A stretch of DNA of 64,000 bases from contig NZ_SMRO01000002.1 in assembly GCF_004359985.1 (NCBI RefSeq), forward strand, positions 1,747,135 to 1,811,134, read 5' to 3'. Under the pieces are notes generated by a model that worked only from the letters and a program-made list of their open reading frames with translations, was not told the DNA's origin and made no database searches. The first letter of the stretch is position 1; every line of letters begins with the position of its first letter. Positions 1 to 14,128 of this stretch are shown in pieces. Source of the stretch: Paraburkholderia flava (GTDB lineage: Bacteria; Pseudomonadota; Gammaproteobacteria; Burkholderiales; Burkholderiaceae). A program made the position numbers and the translations under genes.

Positions 1-131
1 ATGTTGTCGAGCGTCGTCGACGGACGGAACGGGGAAAGCACGACGAAGTCGCCGTCGTAGCGGGCGCCCATCGGCGCCACATGAGGGCGGCCGTCGCGCG
101 CTGCCGTGGTGACGATCGTTTCGTGGATCAT
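1..131 (-). CDS. DUF447-family protein, N-terminal part only (cut by window start)
   Basis: The first 43 codons read MIHETIVTTAARDGRP followed by HVAPMGARYDGDFVVLSPFR, which I recognise as the start of the DUF447 family. These are predicted flavin-binding proteins often found with H4MPT-pathway genes in methylotrophs and methanogens. The ATG at 131 is chosen because homologs start at this MIxETI sequence; no strong ribosome site is visible. It lies 99 bases downstream of pqqA on the same strand, so the two may be cotranscribed. The biochemical role of DUF447 is not known to me. The gene continues beyond base 1, so only the N-terminus can be judged. Confidence 0.75.
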   Translation of the reverse strand, partial: MIHETIVTTAARDGRPHVAPMGARYDGDFVVLSPFRPSTTLDN

Positions 132-230
132 GGTTGGGAACGCATGTCCCGGCAACGCGGACAAAGCAGGCCGCTCCGGTCAGAAAAAACACCTGCCGCG
201 ACAGGGCCGCGTCATGCGGCCCGTGCGGGC

Positions 231-305
231 TTAACGCGTAGCGATATACATCGTGACTTCAAAGCCGAGACGAATATCGGTGTAGCTAGGTGTCGTCCAT
301 TGCAT
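231..305 (-). CDS. pqqA: PqqA, pyrroloquinoline quinone precursor peptide (24 aa)
   Basis: A 24-codon ORF starts [17 protein letters not shown] and ends TMYIATR. It has the invariant Glu and Tyr spaced E-x-x-x-Y (EVTMY), which PQQ biosynthesis crosslinks to form the cofactor. A good ribosome site (GGAGGA) sits 7 bases before the ATG. PQQ is the cofactor of the XoxF methanol dehydrogenase encoded about 23 kb away. It is unusual that pqqB, the common next gene, does not follow: the next gene is a DUF447 gene. pqqBCDE must therefore lie elsewhere. It is divergent from cbbL across a 357-base gap. Confidence 0.93.
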   Translation of the reverse strand: MQWTTPSYTDIRLGFEVTMYIATR

Positions 306-2141
<1,836 letters not shown>

Positions 2142-2201
2142 TGCGACGCAAGCGTGCGTGCAGGAAAACCCGCGACATCCATCAACGAAACGAGGTACGT
2201 C

Positions 2202-2630
2202 ATGCGCATTACACAGGGAACGTTCTCCTTCCTGCCGGATTTGACCGATGAGGAGATCGGCTTGCAGGTCGACTACGCGCTGAGCCAGGGCTGGGCCTGC
2301 TCGATCGAATTCACCGACGACCCGCATCCGCGCAACACCTACTGGGAAATGTGGGGCCTGCCGATGTTCGATCTGCACGATGCAGCCGGCGTATTGCAGG
2401 AACTGAAAGCGTGCCGCGCGGCGCGTCCGCAGCACTACATCAAGATCAACGCGTTCGATTCGGTGCGCGGCTTCGAGACGATGCGGCTGTCGTTCATCGT
2501 CGGCCGGCCGGATGAGGAGCCGGGCTTCCGTCTGACACGTCAGGACAGCGGGGGGCGTGCACAGCACTACGGCATCGTGAGCTATGCCGGCGATCGGCCA
2601 GCAGGTGAACGCTACGGCCCCGCGCGTTGA
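2202..2630 (+). CDS. cbbS: RuBisCO small subunit, red-type (142 aa)
   Basis: Small subunit of the L8S8 RuBisCO. It starts [19 protein letters not shown] and contains the conserved patch [20 protein letters not shown], with a C-terminal extension ([15 protein letters not shown] onward) typical of red-type small subunits. An in-frame upstream ATG at 2154 would add 16 residues, but the family begins with MRITQG, so 2202 is chosen. It lies 60 bases after cbbL and 64 before cbbX. Confidence 0.97.
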   Translation: MRITQGTFSFLPDLTDEEIGLQVDYALSQGWACSIEFTDDPHPRNTYWEMWGLPMFDLHDAAGVLQELKACRAARPQHYIKINAFDSVRGFETMRLSFIVGRPDEEPGFRLTRQDSGGRAQHYGIVSYAGDRPAGERYGPAR

Positions 2631-2694
2631 CGCGCACGACTGTTGCATGCGGCGTGCCGCAATCGATCAATCAAGCTATTAACAGGGAGGCGTG

Positions 2695-3648
2695 ATGACG
2701 GACGTTGCCGATGCACAGACGCAAGCCGCTGCGTGCGTGGATAAAACCGCACCGCAAGTCGATCTGTCGGCGCTGTATCGCGACTCGGGTATCGGCGATG
2801 TGCTCGCCGAACTCGACCGCGATCTCGTCGGCCTCGCTCCGGTGAAGACACGCATCCGCGAGATCGCCGCGCATCTGCTGGTCGAACGGGCACGCGATGC
2901 GCTCGGCCTCGCCGGCAGCGCGCCGACGCTGCACATGTGCTTCTCGGGCAACCCCGGCACCGGCAAGACGACGGTTGCGCTGCGGATGGCCGAAGTGCTG
3001 CACCGGCTCGGCTATATCCGCAGGAATCATCTGGTGTCGGTGACGCGCGACGATCTGGTCGGCCAGTACATCGGCCACACCGCGCCGAAGACCCGCGACG
3101 TGCTGAAGCGCGCGATGGGCGGCGTGCTGTTCATCGACGAGGCGTACTACCTGTATCGCCCGGAAAACGAGCGCGACTACGGGCAGGAAGCGATCGAGAT
3201 CCTGCTGCAGACGATGGAGAACCAGCGCGACGATCTGGTCGTGATTCTGGCCGGCTACGCGTCGCGGATGGACATTTTCTTCGAGAGCAATCCGGGTTTC
3301 CGTTCGCGGATCGCGCATCACATCACGTTTCCCGACTACGACGAAACGGAACTGATCGAGATCGCCGCGCGGATGCTCGACACGATGCACTACCGCTTCG
3401 ACGCCGACTCGCGGCACGCGTTCGCCGATTACCTCGCGCTGCGCATCCGACAGCCGAACTTTGCGAACGCGCGCTCGGTGCGCAATGCGCTCGATCGTGC
3501 GCGACTGCGCCAGGCGAACCGGCTGTTCGCGGCCGCGATGGGCGGCGGCGCACCCGCCGATGCCGCCTCGCTCATGCTGATCGCCACCGACGACATCCGC
3601 GCGAGCCGCGTGTTCGAAACGTCCGGTCCGCCGATACCGCAGCCCTGA
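2695..3648 (+). CDS. cbbX: CbbX, red-type RuBisCO activase (AAA+ ATPase, 317 aa)
   Basis: Hexameric AAA+ remodeller that removes inhibitory sugar phosphates from red-type RuBisCO by pulling on the large-subunit C-terminus. Walker [11 protein letters not shown] lies at about 84-93 and Walker [13 protein letters not shown] at about 142-153. A strong ribosome site (AGGGAGG) ends 4 bases before the ATG at 2695; the GTG one codon earlier is too close to it. Its position directly after cbbS is typical of red-type operons and supports that classification of CbbL. Confidence 0.97.
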   Translation: MTDVADAQTQAAACVDKTAPQVDLSALYRDSGIGDVLAELDRDLVGLAPVKTRIREIAAHLLVERARDALGLAGSAPTLHMCFSGNPGTGKTTVALRMAEVLHRLGYIRRNHLVSVTRDDLVGQYIGHTAPKTRDVLKRAMGGVLFIDEAYYLYRPENERDYGQEAIEILLQTMENQRDDLVVILAGYASRMDIFFESNPGFRSRIAHHITFPDYDETELIEIAARMLDTMHYRFDADSRHAFADYLALRIRQPNFANARSVRNALDRARLRQANRLFAAAMGGGAPADAASLMLIATDDIRASRVFETSGPPIPQP

Positions 3649-3675
3649 ATCCAGACTGTCTCCGAGGAGAACGCG

Positions 3676-4782
3676 ATGCAAGACGGACGCACCACGCTTT
3701 CGAAGTTCCTGATCGACACGCTCGATCGCCAGCCCGTCGCAGGTACGGCGCCGGAAACAGCCGGGCTGTCGGCGCTGTTGATCGACGTCGCCGCGGCGAT
3801 CAAGTCGATCTCGGCGATGCTCACGAAGGGCGCGCTCGGCGGCAATTACGGTTCCGCGCAGACCGTCAACACGCACGGCGAGGAGCAGAAGAAGCTCGAC
3901 GTCGCGACCAACGAGATATTCGTCCAGCAATGCGAGTGGGACGGGTTGCTCGCGGCGATGGTGTCGGAGGAAATGGAGGCCGTCTATCCGATTCCGCAGG
4001 GTTATCCGCGTGGCGATTATCTGCTCGCGTTCGATCCGCTCGACGGGTCGTCGAATATCGACATCAACGGCGTCGTGGGTTCGATATTTTCGGTGCTGCG
4101 CCATCGCGGCAGCACCAACGATGAGCCAGTCAGCGACGACGCATTCCTGCGCCCCGGTCACGAACAGGTCGCGGCAGGCTACGCGGTCTACGGACCATCG
4201 ACGATGCTGGTGCTGTCGGTCGGCAACGGCACGCACGGCTTCACGCTCGAACGCGATATCGGCAACTTCGTGCTCACGCATTCGAACATCCGCATCCCGG
4301 AAGACACGGTCGAGTTCGCGATCAACGCGTCGAACGAACGCTTCTGGGAGCCGCCGGTGCGGCGCTATGTGCAGGAGTGCAAGGACGGTCGCAGCGGGTG
4401 TCGCGCGGAAGATTTCAACATGCGCTGGATTGCGTCGATGGTCGCGGAGGTGCATCGGATCCTGATGCGCGGCGGCGTGTTCATGTACCCGCGCGATTCG
4501 AAAACGCCCGCGATGGAAGGTCGTCTGCGGCTGCTGTACGAAGCGAACCCGATGAGTTTTCTGGTCGAGCAGGCGGGCGGGGCGTCGATCACCGGACGCG
4601 AACGGATTCTCGACGTCGCGCCGCGCACGCTGCACGGCCGCGTGCCGGTGATTCTCGGCTCGAAGAACGAAGTGGAGCGCATCGGCCGCTATCACGGCGA
4701 ATACGATCGCGGCGAGGACAAGCCGTACACGTCACCGCTGTTCGGCCGGCGTTCGCTGTTCCTGCCGGATTTCACCGCATAG
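3676..4782 (+). CDS. cbbF: Class I fructose-1,6-bisphosphatase (368 aa)
   Basis: Hydrolyses fructose-1,6-bisphosphate (and in many autotrophs sedoheptulose-1,7-bisphosphate) in RuBP regeneration. The class I signature [18 protein letters not shown] is at about 118-135, preceded by the acidic SEEME (about 97-101) that binds Mg2+. Further conserved parts are [10 protein letters not shown] and [13 protein letters not shown]. The start follows GAGGAGAACGCG. A separate sedoheptulose bisphosphatase is not seen in the operon, so dual use is likely but inferred. Confidence 0.96.
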   Translation: MQDGRTTLSKFLIDTLDRQPVAGTAPETAGLSALLIDVAAAIKSISAMLTKGALGGNYGSAQTVNTHGEEQKKLDVATNEIFVQQCEWDGLLAAMVSEEMEAVYPIPQGYPRGDYLLAFDPLDGSSNIDINGVVGSIFSVLRHRGSTNDEPVSDDAFLRPGHEQVAAGYAVYGPSTMLVLSVGNGTHGFTLERDIGNFVLTHSNIRIPEDTVEFAINASNERFWEPPVRRYVQECKDGRSGCRAEDFNMRWIASMVAEVHRILMRGGVFMYPRDSKTPAMEGRLRLLYEANPMSFLVEQAGGASITGRERILDVAPRTLHGRVPVILGSKNEVERIGRYHGEYDRGEDKPYTSPLFGRRSLFLPDFTA

Positions 4783-4849
4783 CGGCGCGCTTCGTTTTCG
4801 CTGTTCACGCCGTTCACGCAGACACGATCATCACATTCCGGAGACGCGC

Positions 4850-5722
4850 ATGTCAGTCAAACATCCGATCATCGCGGTTACCGGTTCGAGCGGAGCCGGC
4901 ACGACCACGGTGATGAAGAGCTTCACCCACATTTTCCGGCGCGAGCACATCAACGCGCAGATCGTCGAGGGCGACGCGTTTCATCGCTACGACCGCCACG
5001 GCATGCGCGAAGCGATGAAGCAGCACGAACGCGACGGCGCGCCGAACTTCAGCCACTTCGGGCCGCAGGCGAATCTACTCGAAGAGCTTGAAGCGCTGTT
5101 CGTCAGTTACGGCGAAAGCGGCTCCGGGCAGCTGCGCCACTACGTGCACGACGAAGCGGAAACGCGTCTCTACAAGCAGGATGCGGGCACGTTCACGCCG
5201 TGGGAAGACGTCACGTCCGGCACCGACCTGATGTTCTACGAAGGGCTGCACGGCGCGGCCGTCACCGATCACGTCGATATCGCGCGGCATGCGGATCTGC
5301 TGATCGGTGTCGTGCCGATCATCAACCTCGAATGGATCCAGAAGCTGCATCGCGACCAGACGATGCGCGGCTATTCGCACGAGGCCGTGGTCGACACGAT
5401 CCTGCGCAGGATGCCGGATTACGTGAACTACATCTGCCCGCAGTTTTCTCGAACGCACGTGAATTTTCAGCGTGTGCCGACGGTGGACACGTCGAATCCG
5501 TTTATCGCGCGGGAGATTCCGCAGCCCGACGAGAGCTTCGTCGTGATCCGCTTCGCGCGGCCGAAGGGTATCGACTTCCAGTATCTGCTGACGATGCTGC
5601 ACGACTCGTTCATGTCGCGTCCGAATGTGATCGTCGTGCCGGGCGGCAAGATGGGTCTCGCGATGCAGCTGATCTTTACGCCGATGATTTTGCAGCTGCT
5701 CGACCGGCGTGCGCGGGCTTGA
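4850..5722 (+). CDS. cbbP: Phosphoribulokinase (290 aa)
   Basis: Phosphorylates ribulose-5-phosphate to RuBP with ATP, a step unique to the Calvin cycle. The nucleotide loop GSSGAGTTTV is at about 12-21; EGDAFHRYDR, MFYEGLHGA and DQTMRGYSHEAV match bacterial octameric phosphoribulokinases, and the length of about 290 aa fits. It follows cbbF by 67 bases and precedes cbbT by 38. Its presence makes this a complete RuBP-regenerating operon rather than a stray RuBisCO. Confidence 0.97.
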   Translation: MSVKHPIIAVTGSSGAGTTTVMKSFTHIFRREHINAQIVEGDAFHRYDRHGMREAMKQHERDGAPNFSHFGPQANLLEELEALFVSYGESGSGQLRHYVHDEAETRLYKQDAGTFTPWEDVTSGTDLMFYEGLHGAAVTDHVDIARHADLLIGVVPIINLEWIQKLHRDQTMRGYSHEAVVDTILRRMPDYVNYICPQFSRTHVNFQRVPTVDTSNPFIAREIPQPDESFVVIRFARPKGIDFQYLLTMLHDSFMSRPNVIVVPGGKMGLAMQLIFTPMILQLLDRRARA

Positions 5723-5760
5723 AGTCGCCTTCGATTTGAATGTGTGCGAGGAGAGTATTG

Positions 5761-7812
5761 ATGAGTGACGTTGCTGAATCTGCTGCGTTGTCCTCTGGTT
5801 CGTCCGTTACTCGTTCGATGGCCGACGCGCTGCGCATGCTCGCGATCGATGCCGTCGAAGCGGCGAAGTCTGGTCATCCCGGCATGCCGCTCGGCATGGC
5901 GGAAATCGCCGTCGCCCTGTGGGACCGGCATCTGAAACACAACCCGCGCAATCCCGCGTGGCCGGATCGCGACCGCTTCGTGCTGTCGAACGGACACGGC
6001 TCGATGCTGCTGTATGGGCTGCTGCATCTGACCGGCTACGATCTGCCGATCGATGAGCTGAAGCATTTTCGTCAGTTGCATAGCCGTACGCCTGGGCACC
6101 CCGAAGTAGGTGTGACACCAGGCGTCGAAACGACGACCGGACCACTCGGTCAGGGGCTCGCGAACGCGGTCGGCATGGCGCTCGCGGAAGCGCTGCTCGC
6201 GAAGGAATTCAATCGACCGGGTCATGCGATCGTCGATCACCGGACGTATGTATTCGTCGGCGACGGCTGCCTGATGGAGGGCATCTCGCACGAAGCCGCG
6301 TCGCTGGCCGGCACGCTGAAGCTCGGCAAGCTGACGGTGCTCTACGACGACAACGGCATCTCGATCGACGGCCACGTCGCGCAGTGGTTCGCCGACGACA
6401 CGCCCGCGCGGTTCGCCGCGTACGGCTGGCACGTCGTACGCGATGTCGATGGGCATGACGTCGACGCGGTCGATCGTGCGTTGCATGAAGCGCGCGCATC
6501 GGACCGGCCGACGCTGATCTGCTGCCGCACGATAATCGGCAAGGGTTCACCAAGGAAGGCCGGCACGCACGATGTGCACGGCGCACCGCTCGGCGCCGAC
6601 GAGGTCGAGCGCACACGTCGCGCGCTCGGCTGGACCGAGCCGCCGTTCGCGGTGCCGGATGCGGTACGTACGCAATGGGACGCGACCGAACGCGGCGCGT
6701 CCGCAGAGGCGAACTGGACCACACGCTTCGACGCATATCGTGCACGCTACCCGGAAGACGCTGCGGAGTTCGAGCGCCGCGCGCGCGGCGCGCTGCCCGC
6801 GCATTGGCGCGACGCGGTGCGCGCACTGATCCGCGATGCGGACCTCGCAGCCGAATCGATCGCGACGCGCAAGGCATCGCAGCAGGCCATTGGCGCGCTC
6901 GCCCGCGCATTGCCCGAATTACTGGGCGGCTCGGCTGATCTGACTGGTTCGAATCTCACCGACTGGAAATCCGCAGTCGACGTGCGCACCGACTCGACAG
7001 GGTTGCAGGGCGGCAATTATCTGCACTACGGCGTGCGCGAGTTCGGCATGAGTGCAGTGATGAACGGGATCGCGCTGCATCGCGGATACATTCCGTTCGG
7101 CGGCACGTTCCTCACGTTCTCCGACTACGCGCGCAATGCGCTGCGCATGGCCGCACTGATGAAAACACGGTCTATCTTCGTGTTCACGCACGATTCGATC
7201 GGCCTTGGCGAAGACGGTCCGACGCATCAGGCGGTCGAGCATGCGGCGAGCTTGCGGATGATTCCGGGGCTCGACGTCTGGCGGCCGTGCGACACGGTTG
7301 AGACCGCGCACGCGTGGGCGGCCGCAGTCGAACGCGATGGGCCGTCGTGTCTGCTGCTGAGCCGGCAGAACCTGCCGTTCGTTACTCGCGATGCTGCGAC
7401 GATCGATGCGATCGCGCGAGGCGGCTACGTGCTACGCGACTGGCCCGATGGTTCGAACGTATCGCAGCGTGTGGTGCTGCTCGCGACCGGCTCCGAAGTC
7501 GCACTCGCACTCGATGCGGTCGCGCCGCTCGAACAGGATGGCATCGCCGTGCGCGTCGTCTCGATGCCGTCGACGAACGTATTCGACCGCCAGCCGCGCG
7601 CATGGCGCGACGCGGTGCTGCCGCCAGGCGTGCCGCGCGTCGCGGTCGAAGCGGGCGTCACTGCGTTCTGGCGGCAGTACGTGGGGCTCGACGGCGGTGT
7701 GCTCGGTATCGATTCGTTCGGCGAGTCGGCGCCAGCGGCCGCGTTGTTCGCGCATTTCGGGTTGACCGCGCACGCGTTAGCGGACGAAGCACGCCGCGTG
7801 GTGCATCGCTAG
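5761..7812 (+). CDS. cbbT: Transketolase (683 aa)
   Basis: Thiamine-diphosphate enzyme moving two-carbon units in the regenerative phase. [10 protein letters not shown] is near residue 38-47 and the ThDP/Mg motif GDGCLMEG near 167-174; [14 protein letters not shown] in the second domain contributes catalytic residues. The ATG at 5761 ([10 protein letters not shown]) is preferred over one 21 bases upstream because AGGAGAG lies 5 bases ahead of it. Length is normal. The housekeeping tkt would be elsewhere. Confidence 0.96.
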   Translation: MSDVAESAALSSGSSVTRSMADALRMLAIDAVEAAKSGHPGMPLGMAEIAVALWDRHLKHNPRNPAWPDRDRFVLSNGHGSMLLYGLLHLTGYDLPIDELKHFRQLHSRTPGHPEVGVTPGVETTTGPLGQGLANAVGMALAEALLAKEFNRPGHAIVDHRTYVFVGDGCLMEGISHEAASLAGTLKLGKLTVLYDDNGISIDGHVAQWFADDTPARFAAYGWHVVRDVDGHDVDAVDRALHEARASDRPTLICCRTIIGKGSPRKAGTHDVHGAPLGADEVERTRRALGWTEPPFAVPDAVRTQWDATERGASAEANWTTRFDAYRARYPEDAAEFERRARGALPAHWRDAVRALIRDADLAAESIATRKASQQAIGALARALPELLGGSADLTGSNLTDWKSAVDVRTDSTGLQGGNYLHYGVREFGMSAVMNGIALHRGYIPFGGTFLTFSDYARNALRMAALMKTRSIFVFTHDSIGLGEDGPTHQAVEHAASLRMIPGLDVWRPCDTVETAHAWAAAVERDGPSCLLLSRQNLPFVTRDAATIDAIARGGYVLRDWPDGSNVSQRVVLLATGSEVALALDAVAPLEQDGIAVRVVSMPSTNVFDRQPRAWRDAVLPPGVPRVAVEAGVTAFWRQYVGLDGGVLGIDSFGESAPAAALFAHFGLTAHALADEARRVVHR

Positions 7813-7849
7813 CCCACAGCAATTTCGATTCGATCAAAAGGAGTTCGAG

Positions 7850-8887
7850 ATGGCCTTCATCGCACTGCGGCAGTTGCTCGATCACGCGGCCGAACACGGC
7901 TACGGCGTGCCGGCGTTCAACGTCAACAACATGGAGCAGATTCACGCCATCATGCGGGCTGCGGAGGCGACTGACAGTCCCGTGATCCTTCAAGCGTCGG
8001 CGGGGGCGCGCAAGTATGCGGGCGAGCCGTATCTGCGCCACCTCGTACTCGCGGCAGCCGAAGCGCATCCCGACATTCCGCTGGTCCTGCACCAGGACCA
8101 CGGCGCGAGTCCGGCCGTGTGCCAGCAGGCAATCCGCTCCGGCTTCACGTCGGTGATGATGGACGGCTCGCTGCTGCCCGACCAGAAGACACCCGCTGCG
8201 TACGACTACAACGTCGACGTGAGCCGCCGCGTGGTCGAGGCTGCGCATGCGGTGGGCGTGTCGGTCGAAGGCGAGCTGGGGTGTCTGGGCTCGCTCGAAA
8301 CCGGCACGGCGGGCGAAGAGGACGGTGTCGGCGCGGCGGGCAAACTGTCGCGCGACGATCTGCTGACCGATCCGCACGAAGCGCAGATTTTCGTCGAAGC
8401 TACCGGCGTCGATGCGCTGGCGATCGCGATCGGTACATCGCATGGCGCGTACAAGTTCAGCCGCGAGCCGACCGGCGACATTCTCGCGATCGATCGCATC
8501 GTCGAGATTCACGCTCGCATTCCGGACACGCATCTGGTGATGCACGGGTCGTCGTCGGTGCCGCAGGAATGGCTCGCGGTGATCCGCGAATACGGCGGAG
8601 AGATTCCGGTGACGTTCGGCGTGCCCGTCGACGAGATTCGTCGCGGCATCGCGCACGGCGTGCGCAAGGTCAACATCGATACCGACATCCGCCTCGCAAT
8701 GAGCGGTGCGATGCGACAGTCGCTCGCGACCGCGCGCTCGGAGTTCGATCCGCGCGCCGCGTTGAAGGCGGCGACGGCGGCTGCGAGCTCGATCTGCGTC
8801 GAGCGCTTCGAGGCGTTCGGCTGCGCGGGGCACGCATCGCGGATCAAGCCGCTGCCGCTCGATGCGATGGCGCGCAGGTACCACTGA
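7850..8887 (+). CDS. cbbA: Class II fructose-bisphosphate aldolase (345 aa)
   Basis: Zinc-dependent aldolase that condenses dihydroxyacetone phosphate with glyceraldehyde-3-phosphate (or erythrose-4-phosphate). The catalytic/metal-binding HQDHGAS is at about 81-87; the [10 protein letters not shown] and [10 protein letters not shown] motifs and [14 protein letters not shown] follow, all class II features. The start is preceded by AAGGAGTTCGAG. It lies 37 bases after cbbT in the same operon. Confidence 0.96.
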   Translation: MAFIALRQLLDHAAEHGYGVPAFNVNNMEQIHAIMRAAEATDSPVILQASAGARKYAGEPYLRHLVLAAAEAHPDIPLVLHQDHGASPAVCQQAIRSGFTSVMMDGSLLPDQKTPAAYDYNVDVSRRVVEAAHAVGVSVEGELGCLGSLETGTAGEEDGVGAAGKLSRDDLLTDPHEAQIFVEATGVDALAIAIGTSHGAYKFSREPTGDILAIDRIVEIHARIPDTHLVMHGSSSVPQEWLAVIREYGGEIPVTFGVPVDEIRRGIAHGVRKVNIDTDIRLAMSGAMRQSLATARSEFDPRAALKAATAAASSICVERFEAFGCAGHASRIKPLPLDAMARRYH

Positions 8888-8929
8888 GCGTTATCACTGA
8901 ACACGAACCACATTTGCGAGGAGATCCCC

Positions 8930-9646
8930 ATGCGCGAATTCCTGATCGCCCCGTCGCTGCTGTCGGCGGACTTCGCGCGTCTCGCCGATGAGGTTCGCGA
9001 CGTCACGACAGCCGGCGCGGACTGGATCCATCTGGACGTGATGGACAACCACTACGTGCCGAACCTGACCGTCGGGCCGCTGGTGTGCGCGGCATTGCGC
9101 CCACACGCGACGATTCCGCTCGACGTCCACCTGATGACGATGCCGGTCGATCCGCTCGTCACCGCATTCGCCGATGCCGGCGCGCATACGATCAGCTTCC
9201 ATCCGGAAGCGTCGCTACATGTGCACCGGACGATTCAACTGATCCGTGCATGCGGTGTGCGTGCAGGGCTCGCGCTCAATCCGGCCACGCCGCTTACTGT
9301 GCTCGATCACGTGCTGGATCAACTGGACGTGGTGCTCGTGATGTCGGTGAATCCCGGTTTCGGCGGGCAGGCGTTCATTCCCGAAACGCTCGACAAGCTG
9401 CGTGCGTTGCGCCGTCGTGTCGATGCGGCGATCGAGCGTACCGGTCGGCCGTTGCTGATCGAAGTCGATGGTGGGGTGAAGGCGTCGAACATCGCGCAGA
9501 TTGCGGAGGCGGGCGCTGACGTGTTCGTCGCGGGATCGGCGGTATTTGGAGCGGGTGGTGGAGGCGGCGTGGAGCGTTACAGGCAAAGCATAGGCAGTCT
9601 GCGCGAGGAACTCGAAAAAGCCGACGTTGCGGCCGCAGCGCAGTAA
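8930..9646 (+). CDS. cbbE: Ribulose-phosphate 3-epimerase (238 aa)
   Basis: Interconverts xylulose-5-phosphate and ribulose-5-phosphate. [12 protein letters not shown] at the N-terminus, [17 protein letters not shown], the [17 protein letters not shown] loop and [11 protein letters not shown] are the classic family motifs. It is the last gene of the Calvin operon and meets the DHPS-like gene tail to tail with 10 bases between the stop codons, with no obvious terminator in that gap. Phosphoglycerate kinase and GAPDH genes are absent from this operon. Confidence 0.96.
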   Translation: MREFLIAPSLLSADFARLADEVRDVTTAGADWIHLDVMDNHYVPNLTVGPLVCAALRPHATIPLDVHLMTMPVDPLVTAFADAGAHTISFHPEASLHVHRTIQLIRACGVRAGLALNPATPLTVLDHVLDQLDVVLVMSVNPGFGGQAFIPETLDKLRALRRRVDAAIERTGRPLLIEVDGGVKASNIAQIAEAGADVFVAGSAVFGAGGGGGVERYRQSIGSLREELEKADVAAAAQ

Positions 9647-9656
9647 TAAGCCAACG

Positions 9657-11039
9657 TCAGCGCTTTTTCTTCGTCGTGCCGGGTGCGCACCATGCGCTCA
9701 AATCTTCCTTGGGCCGCTCAACCGCGCAACCCCAGTCGAGCGGCTGGTCCTGATCGAAGCGCTTGCCCAGCCGCCACGCGATCTCCGCACGCGCAAGCTG
9801 CACGCCCATGTAAAACGCGTGGCCGCCGTCGTTGTCGAGTTTCAGTTCGGGGTAGAGCGCAAACGGATCGTCCGAACGATGATGGCCGTCGCGGTTGTAC
9901 ACGTGGACGCCGTCGGCGGCGACCTGCACGCGGAAATTTGGATCGCGCACGTCGCGCGCGAATTCGTCGATTTCCTCTGCACTGTACGGAAACGGCCGTT
10001 TCGCATGGACCGTCGCGAGCGCGCCGCTGATGCCCTTCGGCAGAACCTGCGCTTCGCGCGCTGCGTGCATCATCCGGCGCGCGACATCGGCTTCGCGCAC
10101 CGCGCGCCGCGCATGCAGGCTCACCGACGTGGTCAGCACCGCGCCGATGCGCAGTTCTGCCGCAATGCCGAGCAACACCGCGTTGATGCCGCTCGTGTCG
10201 GCCTCGGTCAGTTCGGTGACGTTGCCGATGCCCATCATGATCGCAATGTCCGGATAGCGTTCGCGCAATCGCACGTAACGCGCGATCGACGTCGCGAGTC
10301 CGAACGGAATCGGATCGAGAATCGGGTCTGCGTAGAACGCGCGGTTGCGTGCGACAAGCTTTTCGATCGCGGCATCGAGCGATGCGGGATCGCCCGGTTC
10401 GCGCGCGACGAGAATCGGCGTGGCAGGCACTTCGTCGGCGATCCACAGCGTGTCGAGATTCAGGCTCATCAGATAGTCGGCGCCTGCGCGGCCGCCGCGC
10501 AGCAGTTCGTCGGTCAGCATCGAATCGACGCTGACGCGAAAACCTTCGGCCTTCAGCGCGCGCACGGCGTCTTCGAGATGTGGAAACGGCGTCTCCGGCA
10601 GACAGCCGACGTCGATCACGTCCGCGCCCTGGCGCGCATGTTCGCGCGCACGCGCAACGATGCCGCCGACATCGAGACGCGGCGCATCGACGATCTCCGC
10701 GAAAATCTCCGTGTCGTAGCGCGACAGATCCACCGGATGCGCTTCGCGACCGAAGAACTGCGGCAGATCCTTCACTTCCTCGGGACCGCGTTCGACCGGC
10801 ACGCCGTAATGACGGCTCAACGCATCGAGATCGCCGCGACAACGGCCCGGCACGATCACCCGCTGCACAGCGAGCGGTGCATTCACGCGACGGCCGATCA
10901 TATCGGCGGTCATCAATGCGGCGACCTGCAGGCCGATTTCGCGCACTTCCCAACTGAACGGCGTGGGTGCCATGCTGTCCAGCACGCGTCGCAGGCTTTT
11001 TTCGGCGAGCCGGCCCGTCAGGAAGAGGATGTGGTCCAT
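9657..11039 (-). CDS. Dihydropteroate-synthase-like protein of H4MPT biosynthesis (DUF6513-type, 460 aa)
   Basis: The N-terminal half (MDHILFLTGRLAEKSLRRVL) matches the extra domain of methylotroph and archaeal DHPS-like proteins. The centre has a TIM-barrel DHPS core, with GADVIDVGCLPET, RVSVDSMLTDEL and IMMGIGNVTELTEADTSGIN visible. It probably acts in tetrahydromethanopterin assembly, where the pterin is joined to an aryl-ribitol moiety; this is inference from family and location. Its ATG overlaps the end of dmrB by 22 bases, suggesting translational coupling. It ends in a lysine-rich TTKKKR. Confidence 0.82.
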   Translation of the reverse strand: MDHILFLTGRLAEKSLRRVLDSMAPTPFSWEVREIGLQVAALMTADMIGRRVNAPLAVQRVIVPGRCRGDLDALSRHYGVPVERGPEEVKDLPQFFGREAHPVDLSRYDTEIFAEIVDAPRLDVGGIVARAREHARQGADVIDVGCLPETPFPHLEDAVRALKAEGFRVSVDSMLTDELLRGGRAGADYLMSLNLDTLWIADEVPATPILVAREPGDPASLDAAIEKLVARNRAFYADPILDPIPFGLATSIARYVRLRERYPDIAIMMGIGNVTELTEADTSGINAVLLGIAAELRIGAVLTTSVSLHARRAVREADVARRMMHAAREAQVLPKGISGALATVHAKRPFPYSAEEIDEFARDVRDPNFRVQVAADGVHVYNRDGHHRSDDPFALYPELKLDNDGGHAFYMGVQLARAEIAWRLGKRFDQDQPLDWGCAVERPKEDLSAWCAPGTTKKKR

Positions 11040-11614
11040 GCGAGATCGAGCGTCGACAGCCGTTGATCGAGCGCCGCTTTCAGTTCGTCCAGCGAGCGCG
11101 CGAGCGTCGTGTGATCGAAACGCGCGAGGCGTTCGACGTTATCGAGTTCGATCGCCCGCGGACGCAGCTCGACCCATTCGTCGGGGCTTTGCGTGATCAC
11201 GGTCGGTTCCGTGTCGCATGCAAAGACGATGCCCGGGATGCACTGCTTGCCGGCTTGCGCGAACATGTTGGTTGGCAGCGTATCGGAGATGCCGAACGCG
11301 CATTTGGCGACGGTGTTGCTCGTGGCCGGTGCGATCACGACCGTGTGAAACGCGCCCTGGTACAGCATGCCGACCGGCACGCCGCTCGCGCTGTTGTCGC
11401 GGAACACGCGGAAGTGCTTGCGCAGTTCGTCGAGCGGCCAGCCGTACAACGGCAGCACTTCTTCGGCAGCGGCAGATAGAAACAGGTCGGCGCGCGGCAA
11501 CTGCCGCGCAAGCGCAATCGATTCTTCGAGCATGTGACCGGAGCCGGTCACGCACCACGCGAAGCGCGCGTCCGGCTTGAAGTCGTCGAGACGACGCGCG
11601 GGTACGTGGATCAT
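11018..11614 (-). CDS. dmrB: DmrB-type flavoprotein, dihydromethanopterin reductase (198 aa)
   Basis: Flavoprotein-fold protein (WCVTGSGHMLEESIAL near the N-terminus; VIAPATSNTVAKCAFGISDT in the middle) of the archaeoflavoprotein-like group. A member from Burkholderia xenovorans is known as the flavin-dependent enzyme that makes the last reduction of dihydromethanopterin to H4MPT. This replaces the DHFR-like DmrA of Methylobacterium. It sits between the sigma-54 activator (18 bases upstream) and the DHPS-like gene (22-base overlap), consistent with one operon. The ATG at 11614 has no strong ribosome site. Confidence 0.8.
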   Translation of the reverse strand: MIHVPARRLDDFKPDARFAWCVTGSGHMLEESIALARQLPRADLFLSAAAEEVLPLYGWPLDELRKHFRVFRDNSASGVPVGMLYQGAFHTVVIAPATSNTVAKCAFGISDTLPTNMFAQAGKQCIPGIVFACDTEPTVITQSPDEWVELRPRAIELDNVERLARFDHTTLARSLDELKAALDQRLSTLDLAWTTSSS

Positions 11615-11632
11615 GCGTGAATCGCGCGTGAA

Positions 11633-13690
<2,058 letters not shown>

Positions 13691-14128
13691 GGGGTTCGTC
13701 TCCGTTGCGACACCTCGGACGTGCATGACATGCGCAATCCATCTGGCATGACTCGCGCCACGAGCATCGCTTTATCGATAATGTTTCCCCGCGCGCGCTG
13801 CGACGTTCTCGGCCCCGCATGCGCATTCGGCACTCGACCCGCGTGCCGTTTTTATCCATCCGCCTGTACTAACCAGTGCATCTACATGACCATTTAAAAC
13901 TTTACGCCCGATGTCGGTTTGGTTCAAGAGAAAGTCGCATTCTGTCAGGCACTGCGCGCGATTTTTGCTTTTCTCTTCTTAATGCGTTTTCCTCTGCGAT
14001 TTTCGCGGGGAGGGCGCAAAGACTGTTGCAGTGTCGGTACAGGTTGTTGCGTACCGTCCGTGCTGTCCCGTTGCATTGTCCTAAATGTTCTATTACCTGT
14101 CCCTTGCCGCACTGCGGCGGAGCCCACC
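13691..14128. promoter_or_regulatory. Divergent gap between sigma-54 activator and folB-like gene
   Basis: 438 bases, more AT-rich than the surroundings around 13760-13930. Visible structure: a direct repeat GTTGCAGTGTC (14025-14035) and GTTGCATTGTC (14070-14080), with GGTAC / GTACC arms at 14036-14040 and 14051-14055 between them. ACACCTC-type sequence preceding CGGACGTGCAT recurs at about 13649-13666 and 13720-13736. I found no convincing -24/-12 promoter here. Upstream activator sites for the neighbouring regulator are possible but unproven. Confidence 0.35.

Noticed and set aside
2671..4695. Minus-strand ORF of 674 codons over cbbX/cbbF
   Set aside because: Shadow of two certain genes; composition typical of antisense frames.
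13919..14128. 70-residue N-terminal extension of the folB-like gene
   Set aside because: Cysteine-rich, not family-like and without a ribosome site; ATG 14129 with GGAG fits better.
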